Shown here one piece after another: positions 36,927-44,613 of a DNA stretch of 64,000 nt (positions within the stretch are counted from its first letter, which is position 1; each line of letters opens with the position of its first letter). The notes beneath the pieces were generated by a model that made no database searches, was not told where the DNA came from, and worked only from the letters and a program-made list of their open reading frames with translations. The translations under genes and the position numbers were made by a program. The DNA comes from Nocardioides marinisabuli (lineage in GTDB: Bacteria; Actinomycetota; Actinomycetes; Propionibacteriales; Nocardioidaceae), in assembly GCF_013466785.1 (NCBI RefSeq), contig NZ_CP059163.1, positions 3,286,001 to 3,350,000 of the forward strand. The letters run 5' to 3'.

Positions 36927-36944
36927 AAACATTCTTGCATGTTT
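36927..36944. promoter_or_regulatory. Inverted repeat AAACAT-N6-ATGTTT between thioesterase and acyltransferase
   Basis: Perfect 6-bp arms with a 6-bp spacer in the short divergent region. A candidate regulator site for both genes. Confidence 0.45.
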
Positions 36945-36972
36945 GTCCGCACGAGCGACGTAACGGCCATCA

Positions 36973-37698
36973 ATGTCTACAATGGCTGAGATGCGAACGA
37001 CCTTGGCCGTCCAGCGCCGCCCGATCCCTCATGACCGACGTGGCCTCGCCTGGTGGCTGGCGGTGGCGGTCTGCAAGCCAATCCTGGTGGTGCTGCGTCG
37101 CCCGGACTGGCGCGGGGTCGCGGGCATCCCCCGGGTGGGCGGAGCGGTGCTGGCCGCCAACCACATCTCGCACCTCGACCCGTTGCTGGTCGCGGAGATG
37201 GTGCTGGCCGAGGGGCGCGTGCCGCGGTTCCTGGCCAAGGCCAGCCTCTTCAGCGGGCCGGTCGTGGGCAAGTGGTTCCGTGCTGCCGGCCACGTCGAGG
37301 TCGACCGCGTCGCGGGACGCGCGGGGTACGACAACGCTGTGAGCGCGGCACGCGACGGGCGACTCCTCCTGGTGTACCCCGAGGGTTCCATCACCAAGCG
37401 GGAGGACGGTCTGCCGATGACGATGAAGTCGGGGGCGGTGCGGATCGCTCTGGAGGCATCGGTACCGCTCGTGCCGGTGGCTCAGTGGGGGGCGCAGGAG
37501 ATCCTGCCCGCCTACAGTGGGCAGGTGCGCTGGGGGTGGCGGCGGCGGGTGAGCGTGCTCGTCGGACCGCCGATCCCGCTGGACGACCTGCGGGACCTGG
37601 AGCCTGCCCGTGCCATCGAGGTGGGTCGTCGACGGCTCGAGGACACCCTCTCCGCGATGGTGTGCGAGCTGAGCGGAGCCGACACGCTGCCGCAGTGA
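36973..37698 (+). CDS. PlsC-type 1-acylglycerol-3-phosphate acyltransferase (241 aa)
   Basis: Acyltransferase motifs NHISHLD (catalytic His-Asp), a basic KASLFS motif, and VYPEGSIT in place of the EGTR-type motif. An N-terminal hydrophobic stretch (GLAWWLAVAVCKPILVVL) suggests membrane association. It transfers an acyl group from acyl-CoA to an acceptor alcohol, usually lysophosphatidate. The start could also be at 36982 or 36991. Confidence 0.9.
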   Translation: MSTMAEMRTTLAVQRRPIPHDRRGLAWWLAVAVCKPILVVLRRPDWRGVAGIPRVGGAVLAANHISHLDPLLVAEMVLAEGRVPRFLAKASLFSGPVVGKWFRAAGHVEVDRVAGRAGYDNAVSAARDGRLLLVYPEGSITKREDGLPMTMKSGAVRIALEASVPLVPVAQWGAQEILPAYSGQVRWGWRRRVSVLVGPPIPLDDLRDLEPARAIEVGRRRLEDTLSAMVCELSGADTLPQ

Positions 37699-37707
37699 GT
37701 TGGGCCT

Positions 37708-38379
37708 TCACGCCCGGAAGCGGGGATCCTGGGGGCGCGGGGTGTCGGAGCCACGCACCATGGCGGGACCGTAGGTCTCCAGCAGCGTTGCCATGAGGTC
37801 GTCGAACGGCAGGTCCACGAACATGCCCCGTTCGCGGACGTACTCCATGTGACGTCGGCCGGCGCCGTCGGCTGCATGGAGCAACGCGTCCTGCGATCCG
37901 TCGAACTCCAACGGGGGTACTCCGAAGCGACGGCACAGCTCGGAGTTGAAGGCCGGCGACCCCTTGCGCCACTGGCCGTCGACGTACACCGCGCTCCACC
38001 CGTGGAACACGAACAGATCCGTGCCCATCAACTCCAGCAGCGCGGCGCTGTTGAGGTGGTTGCGAACGTCGGAGAATCCGAGCACTGAGGGGATCCCCGC
38101 AGCGCGCAGACTCGCGGTGAGCAGTACCGCCTTGGGCACACACCACGTGGGGCCACCGTCGAGGATCGCGCTGGCCTGGTAGTCAGGGGGTTCGGCGGTG
38201 ACGCTGTAGGGGTCGTAGCGGAGCCGGTCCCGGACCGCAGTGAACAGCAGTCCCGTCCGTTCTCGCGGGTCCCGGATGCCACCCACGACGGACTCGGTGA
38301 AGTCCCGGACGTCAGGGTGGTCGCTGTCGACGAACCGGCTCGGGGCCAGGGCCTGCCGAGGATCGAGCTCGCCCCTCAT
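37708..38379 (-). CDS. Transglutaminase-like superfamily protein (223 aa)
   Basis: A papain-like transglutaminase core is suggested by C80 in GGPTWCVPKAVLLTASLRAAGIPS and H126 in FHGWSAVYVDGQW. The usual third residue, an Asp in the strand after the tryptophan, reads Ser (RKGSPAFN), so catalysis may be altered. Its ATG overlaps the stop of the BtrH-like gene (TGATG), so the two are translated together. The reaction is unknown; the fold can hydrolyse, form or exchange amide and ester bonds. Confidence 0.78.
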   Translation of the reverse strand: MRGELDPRQALAPSRFVDSDHPDVRDFTESVVGGIRDPRERTGLLFTAVRDRLRYDPYSVTAEPPDYQASAILDGGPTWCVPKAVLLTASLRAAGIPSVLGFSDVRNHLNSAALLELMGTDLFVFHGWSAVYVDGQWRKGSPAFNSELCRRFGVPPLEFDGSQDALLHAADGAGRRHMEYVRERGMFVDLPFDDLMATLLETYGPAMVRGSDTPRPQDPRFRA

Positions 38380-39455
38380 CAGGTGGGGGTCCCGAGGTTC
38401 TGGCGCGCCCCCGCGATCTCAAGGGCGGTGACGAGGTCCCGCTCGAGGGAGGGGAGTGCGGCGGCCGAGCGAGCTGCCTGCTCCACCCGTCCTCGTGCTG
38501 GGCCGTCCTGGCGGGCCAGCGATGCGACCAGGGACCATGTCTCCGCGCACAGGTGCGCGGCGGCGGCAACCTCGTTCGCCCGCGCGTCCCCGGTCAGGCG
38601 CGCGATGTCGCCGGCGCCGCTGGACAGCAGTCGGCGAAACAGCCCGCCGCCGGTGCCGGCCTTCTCGACGAAGGCGCTGAGTCCTTGGAGGACCAGGTCC
38701 AGGATGTCGTCGGGGAAGACCTCCGGCCATTTTGCGAGGTCCTCGGCGAAGAGGTCGACGGCGGCCAGCCCGGTGGCCCCGACCGCCGAATCCCTCCCGG
38801 TGACGATAGAGCTGCCGGTGGAGGTGGTCATCGCCTCCGCCGCCTGGGCGAACGCCGTCTGCGCGATCTCGGCCAGGTCGGGCAGCCGGTCGGGCCAGGC
38901 GATGTCGAAGTAGGTGTGACGCGTCGGGACCGGGAACCCCTGGGAGGAGCGGGCTCGGGCCAGTGCCGAGTAGGGCACGAGCTGCACCTCGTCCCGGTCG
39001 TTGTCGACGACGTGCGCGACCTGCTGCTCGTCGTCGTAACCGATGACGACGATGTCGTGGCGACTCATCTGCAGGCGTACGCGGAGGTAGGGAAGCTCCG
39101 CGATGTCGGCCCACACCAAGGCGGGACGGCCCTCGCGCACGGCGTCGCGCACCCACGCCCAGCCCTCCTGTGGGTCATCCGTCGCATGCACGGAGACCTC
39201 GGCGCCCAGTCGCGTCGGGAGGTCCGTCTCCAAGTCGCCTCCCCGCCCGACGAGGTACACCGGTGGCATGAGTGCCGCGTCCCTGACGTACGCGAGATCC
39301 AAGGCGCCGCTCAGGGCAAAGACGAGGCCCTCGGCTGGGGGGCCGTCCCACCCCAGTCCGGCCCATTCCAGGAGGTCCCGCATGGCCCCCGAGCCGCAGT
39401 GCCCGCCGCGTCGGTGCGGGTACTCGACCACTTCGGTGTTGCTCGAGTTGACCAT
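38379..39455 (-). CDS. BtrH N-terminal domain/DUF4872-like protein (358 aa)
   Basis: The N-terminal 160 residues match the papain-like BtrH fold: Cys20 in GGHCGSGAMRDLLEWAG, His133 in SRHDIVVIGYDD and Asp151 in VVDNDRD form a plausible triad. The C-terminal half resembles DUF4872 (helical, often Trp/Phe-rich). In butirosin biosynthesis BtrH transfers an aminoacyl side chain from a carrier protein to an amine, but most relatives are uncharacterised. I use the ATG at 39455 after AAGGAAG. It is co-translated with the transglutaminase-like gene and shares 56 of 69 residues with the broken copy at 50313. Confidence 0.8.
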   Translation of the reverse strand: MVNSSNTEVVEYPHRRGGHCGSGAMRDLLEWAGLGWDGPPAEGLVFALSGALDLAYVRDAALMPPVYLVGRGGDLETDLPTRLGAEVSVHATDDPQEGWAWVRDAVREGRPALVWADIAELPYLRVRLQMSRHDIVVIGYDDEQQVAHVVDNDRDEVQLVPYSALARARSSQGFPVPTRHTYFDIAWPDRLPDLAEIAQTAFAQAAEAMTTSTGSSIVTGRDSAVGATGLAAVDLFAEDLAKWPEVFPDDILDLVLQGLSAFVEKAGTGGGLFRRLLSSGAGDIARLTGDARANEVAAAAHLCAETWSLVASLARQDGPARGRVEQAARSAAALPSLERDLVTALEIAGARQNLGTPT

Positions 39456-39479
39456 GAGGCTTCCTTCTGGAGACAACTA

Positions 39480-39505
39480 GTGACTTTTGTTCAAACCTAA
39501 GTCAC
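39480..39505. promoter_or_regulatory. Inverted repeat GTGACTT-N12-AAGTCAC upstream of BtrH-like gene
   Basis: Perfect 7-bp arms 25 bp upstream of the BtrH-like start on the minus strand. Likely operator. Confidence 0.5.
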
Positions 39506-39543
39506 CGCGCTGAGAATGTCATCACCGCGGTTCGGCTGACGCG

Positions 39544-39559
39544 TGTCCGCAGTCGGACA
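39544..39559. promoter_or_regulatory. Inverted repeat TGTCCG-CAGT-CGGACA upstream of TetR gene
   Basis: Perfect 6-bp arms 20 bp before the TetR start. A likely autoregulatory operator, sharing the divergent region with the repeat at 39480-39505. Confidence 0.5.
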
Positions 39560-39579
39560 ATGTCGATACTCTGTCCACC

Positions 39580-40206
39580 ATGTCGTCCCCCTCCATGCGA
39601 GAGCGCTACCGCGAGCACGTCCGTGCAGCGGTGCTGGAGACTGCCCATGACCTGATCGCTGAGCGGGGCTGGGAGCGGGTGCGCATGGGCGAGATCGCCG
39701 AGGCGGTCGGCGTCTCGCGGGCACTGCTGTACAAGGAGTTCGGCGACAAGCCCGGTTTGGGAGAAGCCGTCGTCCTGAGGGAGGCGGCGCGATTCATCGA
39801 GGGCATCGAGAGCGTGCTCGCGCAGCACGGCTCCGACGCTTCAAGCGGCCTCGCGGCGTCGGTGGGCTTCGTGCTGGAGGAGGCCGAGAACAGTCCCTTG
39901 CTTAGAGCGGTCCTGATCTCCAACCGCGATTCCCCACCACCCGCCACGGGCATCCTCCCCCTCCTCACCACGTCGGCGCAGCTGTTGGAGCTCGCTTCCG
40001 GCTCCCTGGCCCGATGGCTCACCTCCCACGTGGCCGGTTTGCGGGCGGATGAGGTGTCCGACGCCGCCGAAGCCCTGGTGCGGCTCACCGTGAGCCACCT
40101 CGCCCTACCGACCAGGTCCCGGGCGGACACCGCCCGGAAGATCACTGAGGTGGGACTCAGGTGCCTCGGGCTTCCCATCACGCCGAAGCAGGGAATCGCG
40201 ACGTGA
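39580..40206 (+). CDS. TetR-family regulator of the BtrH-like module (208 aa)
   Basis: The helix-turn-helix (VRMGEIAEAVGVSRALLYKEFGDKPGLGEAV) is at about residues 34-65, and the rest is an unassigned helical ligand domain. Divergent from the BtrH-like/transglutaminase-like operon with two palindromes between, so it is the probable repressor of that operon. Confidence 0.88.
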   Translation: MSSPSMRERYREHVRAAVLETAHDLIAERGWERVRMGEIAEAVGVSRALLYKEFGDKPGLGEAVVLREAARFIEGIESVLAQHGSDASSGLAASVGFVLEEAENSPLLRAVLISNRDSPPPATGILPLLTTSAQLLELASGSLARWLTSHVAGLRADEVSDAAEALVRLTVSHLALPTRSRADTARKITEVGLRCLGLPITPKQGIAT

Positions 40207-40543
40207 CGGTTGCTCAGGTTGCGGGATCGCCGGCGACCCCGAGGACCAGTAGTTGGTCAATGGCACGGTCGCGCCCAGGGGTGGCCCGGGGACTCGCTGC
40301 TGCCGCGGTTTCGCCGAGTGCGCGGCTGAGGCTGTTCTCCGGTGGTGCGGTGGCCCGCCAGCAGTCCCTCGGGGATCAGCTCTGCAAGTGAATCGCCTGG
40401 GTCTGGTAGAGGTTCTGGGGTGCCCCTCGGATCTGTCGTGATTGAGAGCCATGGCAGCGCCCAGGCGCACCACGACAAGCCTCGGGAAGCGCGCTACCGG
40501 GATGGCGGTCGATGCGCGGATGAGCCCGGTTATCAGGCTCTTA
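40207..40543. other. Stretch between the TetR gene and the ISL3 remnant, no gene recognised
   Basis: No reading frame has recognisable domains. It marks the boundary between the catabolic cluster and the insertion-sequence island and may contain an eroded ISL3 end. Confidence 0.35.
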
Positions 40544-41817
40544 TTACCTGAGGTGGGGGCTGGCGAGTCCGCCCCCGATCAGCAGCATCCGAAGGCGGTA
40601 GCTCTCGCGGTTGCGGAACCCGCGGGCGACGCGGTGGAGCTCGATGAGGCCGTTCATGGCTTCGGTGCCGCCGTTGTTCGAGCGGGCGGTGTCGAAGTAG
40701 GCCAGGAACGCCTGCCGCCAGCGCTTCAACGTGCGGCCCAGGCGGGCGATCTCGGGGATCGGGCAGGACGCGAACGTGGCGAGGACCTTCTCGGCGATCT
40801 TGCGGCCCTCGGCGGTGTTGGGGTGGCGGTAGGCCGAGCGGAGCTGCTAGGCGCACGACGCAACGTAGACGACCAGGTGTTCCTCGAGGCGGGCGGCGAT
40901 CGCGTTCTCGAACCTGGTCCATTGCTTGTCGGTGAGCTTCTCCGCACCGGCGCGTAGGAGCTTCTGGATGCCGTAGAGCGGGTCGCCCTTGCGGCCACGG
41001 TGGCCGAGGGTCTCCTGCTGGACCCGGCGGCGGCACTCATCGACCGCGGCGGTGCCGAGCTTGACGACATGGAAGGCGTCGAGGACTGCGACGGCGTCCT
41101 CGAGCTGGTCATCGATCGCGCTCTTGTAGCCCTGGAACGGGTCCAGGGCCGCGATCTTCACACCGGCGCGGAACCCCTGACCGCGCTCAGCGAGCCAGTC
41201 GGCGTAAGCCTTCCCGGATCGTCCCGGGACGAGGCGAGGAGCCGGGCGCGGACGCGTCCGTGCTGGTCACGGCTCAGGTCGACCATCCCGGTCAGCTCCT
41301 TCGGCCCACGTCCACCCTGGTCGACGGGCTTGGTCGAGACGTGGTGCCAGATGTGCTCATCGACGCCCAAGACCTCGACGTTGTCGAACCTGGTCGGGTC
41401 GGCGGCCATCTGTTCGAGCAGGGGCTTGATCGAGCGCCACACCGTGCGCCACGAGGTGCCCAACTGGCGGGCGAGACCAGCCACCGAGGCGTGCTCGCGA
41501 CGGATCTGAGCGATCGGCCACCAGCACGCCCGCACCGTGAGCAGCGCCCGCGGCCGGGCCAACCCGTCGTGCTGCTCGCTCCACCCGCCGGCCCTGCACT
41601 TCGGCTCAACGCAGCGCCAGGTCCGCTTGCGCCACACAAGTCGCACCGGGCGGCCGAAGGAGGGCACGTCGACCAGGCGGACCTCGCGCCGGCCATGGCT
41701 CGCGGCGATCACACCGCACGCGTGGCAGCCCGCCGGTGCGGGGTCGGACTCGACCACCACGCGTAGATGACGCAGCTGCTCGGTGACCTCGATGACGTGG
41801 AACCCCTCCAGGCCCAC
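40544..41817 (-). pseudogene. ISL3-family transposase, inactivated
   Basis: Three segments in different frames align end to end as one ISL3 transposase. The N-terminal part has zinc-finger Cys pairs and LGVDEHIWHHVS (first Asp). The middle starts near 41161 with ALDPFQGYKSAI (second Asp). The C-terminal part ends LLIGGGLASPHLR and has the NNGGTEAMNG region with Glu. A frameshift lies at about 41160-41230 and an in-frame TAG near 40846. It cannot make an intact transposase. Confidence 0.85.
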
Positions 41818-41919
41818 GAGGAGATCGCAGCGCTGTGAAGTGCCCCCGGTTCCCCGGACTACTGGGGTTGGGTGGATCTGATCATGCAGCGGTCTCGCTT
41901 GGGGGTCCAGCAGGCGTCC

Positions 41920-42105
41920 TCAATGCGTGCTGGGTCTCGTAGTCGGCGGGGCTGAGGTAGCCGAGCGTCGAGTGACGCCGGCGCGGGTTGTAGAAGCCGT
42001 GACGAAGCTGAAGATCGCGTTCGCCAGGACTTCACGGGTCGGCCAGGTCGGGCGGTCGAGCAGCTCGGTCTGCAGGGTCGCGAAGAAGCTCTCGGCCACG
42101 GAGTT
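41920..42105 (-). pseudogene. IS3 orfB C-terminal fragment (separated and frameshifted)
   Basis: Begins NSVAESFFATLQTELLDRP, which continues directly from the GTIGDCFD end of the fragment at 43467. It carries the catalytic Glu of the DDE triad. A deletion near 42000 shifts the final residues (the GFYNPRRRHSTLGYLSP-type tail is in another frame), so the IS3 was damaged twice. Confidence 0.85.
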
Positions 42106-43466
42106 GACGCCCCTATAGGTCAAGACTTCGGTGGGGTGCCTGCGTCGTGACGCTCTGGCGGGCGCGGTGGTCGGTCAGGACGGCTTGGTAGACCTCGCGG
42201 GCGAGGTAGCGCTTGAGGCAGCGGATGATGTCGCGTTTGGACAGGCCCTCGGCTGTGGGTCGGGCGACATAGTCGATGGTCGGCTGGTGGAACCTCATCC
42301 TGACGATGACGGCTCGGTAGAGCGCCGCGTTCGCCTCTCGGTGGCCAGCTCGTGAAAGCCGGTGGCGGTTCGTCATCCCCGATGAGGCTGGGACGGGGCT
42401 GGTGCCGCAGAGCTTGGCGAACGCGGCCTCTGAGCGGACGCGTTCGGGGTTGTCGCCGAAGACAATGAGCACCTCGGCTGCGGTGTCAGCGCCGATGCCC
42501 AGCCCTTCACGCAGCGTGGGTGCGTGGGCACGGGTGAGGTCGTCGAGGATCGCGTCGTGACCACGGATCTCAGCGTCCAGTGCCTGGTGACGCTTCGCCA
42601 GCGTCCGCAGCGCGTGCTTGGCGCTCGCGGTCGGGGAGGTGACCGCACCCGGACGTAGCGAGGCGCAGCGGTCGATGAGCACCTTGTCGGAGGTACCGGC
42701 CAGGTGCTCGCGCAGTTCCGCGGGAACGGTCACGATGAGCGCCTTGAGCGTGATGATCGCGCTGGTGCGTGCTTTGCGTGCGGTGTCGCGGGCGATCTTG
42801 ATCTGCCGGATCATCTCCGCAGTGCCGTCAGCCGACTTCGGGATCGCCGTGGCCTGCCCGCCGAGCACTGCCCGTGCGGCGGCCTCGGCGTCGAGGGTGT
42901 CGCTTTTGCCGTTGCTGCGCCGGCTGCGGCGATCGCCGCGGTTGACTTCGATGACGCGGTGGCCGGTGCGGCGCAGGAAGCTGGCTAGACCCACGCCGTA
43001 GCTGCCGGTGCCCTCGACGCCGTAGGCCAGAACTCGACCGTTGCCGGCCAGTGAGGCGGCCCAGGCCTCGAGTTGCGCGTAGCCCTCGCGGTTGGCCGCG
43101 ACGTGCTGAGCGCCCAGTCGGGAGCCGAGGTGGTCCAAAGCGACGGCGACGTGGGCGTACTTGTGGGTGTCGACGCCGATGATGACCTGCCGGCTGGCTA
43201 CCTGCTCGGCGGGTTCGACGGTCATGCTGGTCATGGCTGCCCTTCCTGATGGCTGGGTTGTCGATGCCAGCTGGTCGGGCGGGTAGGACAGGACTGTGAT
43301 GGGTCAGGTTTGGCGATCAGGCCCCTATTCGGTCACCGCACTCCCGGCCAGCCGGTGTGTGCGTTGATCGCCACCTGGCCGGCGCCGACAGATCAACGCC
43401 AAGGCACCACGGCCAGTCGTAAGCAAGGGTCAGGCCCCGACCAGGCAGCCCCTGATTCTGCTCACA
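42106..43466 (-). mobile_element. IS110-family element inserted in IS3 orfB
   Basis: The boundaries are defined by the host gene: orfB sequence stops at 43467 and resumes at 42105. The element is about 1.36 kb and lacks terminal inverted repeats, as expected for IS110. About 230 bp of non-coding sequence lies upstream of the transposase, where the bridge RNA of IS110-type elements would be encoded. Confidence 0.85.
42113..43234 (-). CDS. IS110-family transposase (373 aa)
   Basis: DEDD transposase: the N-terminal RuvC-like domain starts with IIGVDTHKYAHVAVA, GVEGTGSYGVGLASFL contains the Glu, and RRSNGKSDTLDAEAAAR holds further acidic residues. The C-terminal domain has the conserved Ser region CGTSPVPASSGMTNRHRLSRAGHREANAALY. 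It is full length and looks intact. The stop TAG lies a few bases from the element end. Confidence 0.93.
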   Translation of the reverse strand: MTSMTVEPAEQVASRQVIIGVDTHKYAHVAVALDHLGSRLGAQHVAANREGYAQLEAWAASLAGNGRVLAYGVEGTGSYGVGLASFLRRTGHRVIEVNRGDRRSRRSNGKSDTLDAEAAARAVLGGQATAIPKSADGTAEMIRQIKIARDTARKARTSAIITLKALIVTVPAELREHLAGTSDKVLIDRCASLRPGAVTSPTASAKHALRTLAKRHQALDAEIRGHDAILDDLTRAHAPTLREGLGIGADTAAEVLIVFGDNPERVRSEAAFAKLCGTSPVPASSGMTNRHRLSRAGHREANAALYRAVIVRMRFHQPTIDYVARPTAEGLSKRDIIRCLKRYLAREVYQAVLTDHRARQSVTTQAPHRSLDL

Positions 43467-44141
43467 GTCGAAACAGTCGCCGATCGTGCCCATCGATCCG
43501 AGCAACCCTGCTTCGCGCAGCCGGTGACCGAAGGCCCAGCTGGTGTAGGTCGACCCGTGGTCGCTGTGATGGACCGCCCCGGCCGGTGGGCGACGGTTCC
43601 AGATCGCCATCTGCAACGCATCGACCACCAGCTCGGAGCGGATGTGGTCCGCGATCGACCAGCCCACGACGCGGCGGCTGAAGCAGTCGATGACGACCGC
43701 GAAGTACAACCACCCCTCACCTGTGCGGTGCTGGGTCACGTCGGCGACGTAGAGCCTGTCTGGGGCATCGGGGCGGAAGTTCCGCTCGACCAGGTCCTCC
43801 GATGGTGTCGCGGCCTGATCGCGGCGGGTGCAGCCCCGCAGCCTGCGTCGGTGCACGCCCTGCAGGCCGGTGGAGCGCATCAGTCGCTCGACACGGCCGT
43901 GGCTGACCTCCAGACGCCGGCCCATGGTCAGCTCGGCATGTACCCGGCGGTGGCCGTAGGTGCCGTAGGAGGCGGCGTGCACGTCGTGGATCGCGGCCAT
44001 CAGGTAGGCCTGCTCGAGGTCACGACGGCTCGCTCGGCGCCGCGCCCATTCGTAGTAGCCCGAGGTCGAGACGTTCAGCACCCGGCAGGTCACCGCGACC
44101 GGAACACCGTCCGCGGCAAGCTCCTGGACTACCGGGAACAC
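43467..44141 (-). pseudogene. IS3 orfB N-terminal fragment
   Basis: Integrase-core transposase with VADVTQHRTGEGWLYFAVVID (first Asp) and HHSDHGSTYTS (second Asp), broken after GTIGDCFD by the IS110 insertion. The start overlaps the end of orfA, as expected for IS3 programmed frameshifting; an A-rich run is present at the overlap. Confidence 0.88.
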
Positions 44142-44428
44142 TATTTTGGGAGCACGTTCTCCCGAGCGAAGTAGGCACTGGCCCGCTTCAAGATCTCGAT
44201 CTCCATCTCGAGCACCCGCTTGTCACGGCGCAGCTGGACCAGCTCGGCCCGCTCATCAGAGGTCAGGCCGTCTTGGACGCCGTCGTCGATGTCGGCCTGC
44301 TTCATCCAGCGACGCAGACCGGACTCGGCAATGCCGAGATCCTTCGCGATCTGAGCGATCGGCTTCTCACGCAGCCGCGCCAGCTCGAATGCTCGACGAC
44401 GGAACTCAGGACTCTTCGGTGCAGGCAC
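44141..44428 (-). CDS. IS3-family OrfA helix-turn-helix protein (95 aa)
   Basis: HTH of the IS3 orfA type (FRRRAFELARLREKPIAQIAKDLGIAESGLRRWMKQ) followed by a leucine-zipper-like segment (LVQLRRDKRVLEMEIEILKRASAYF). Intact, but its partner OrfB is interrupted. Confidence 0.92.
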   Translation of the reverse strand: MPAPKSPEFRRRAFELARLREKPIAQIAKDLGIAESGLRRWMKQADIDDGVQDGLTSDERAELVQLRRDKRVLEMEIEILKRASAYFARENVLPK

Positions 44429-44554
44429 AGAGACTCCTCTCGGGCGACCATCGTCGCCTCACTCAAGGTGTCCGGGCTAGCGGGGGCACTTCACTGGCAG
44501 TAGGACGGATCTGGACACGAACGCGCGCGATCGCACGCCGTAGGCTGCGACATC

Positions 44555-44609
44555 GTCGAGGCCTTCCGGTTCGGTTGCTTGGTCGCACCAAACTTTGGAA
44601 GGTCTCGAC
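44555..44609. repeat. 55-bp inverted-repeat element, copy A
   Basis: GTCGAGGCCTTCC (44555-44567) pairs with GGAAGGTCTCGAC (44597-44609), 12 of 13 positions. The total span of 55 bp is the same as copy B at 52635-52689, with related arms. It lies against the end of an IS256 copy. Confidence 0.6.
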
Positions 44610-44613
44610 CCAT

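Larger units (their letters stand above)
41837..44493 (-). mobile_element. IS3-family element interrupted by IS110
   Basis: The ends are imperfect inverted repeats, TGAAGTGCCCCCG at 41837 and its complement ending at 44493, matching at about 20 of 24 positions. Inside are orfA, the front of orfB, a complete IS110-type insertion and the tail of orfB. Confidence 0.85.

Noticed and set aside
40105..40473. Minus-strand open frame between the TetR gene and the ISL3 remnant
   Set aside because: Arg/Pro-rich, overlaps the TetR 3' end, and no motif was seen.
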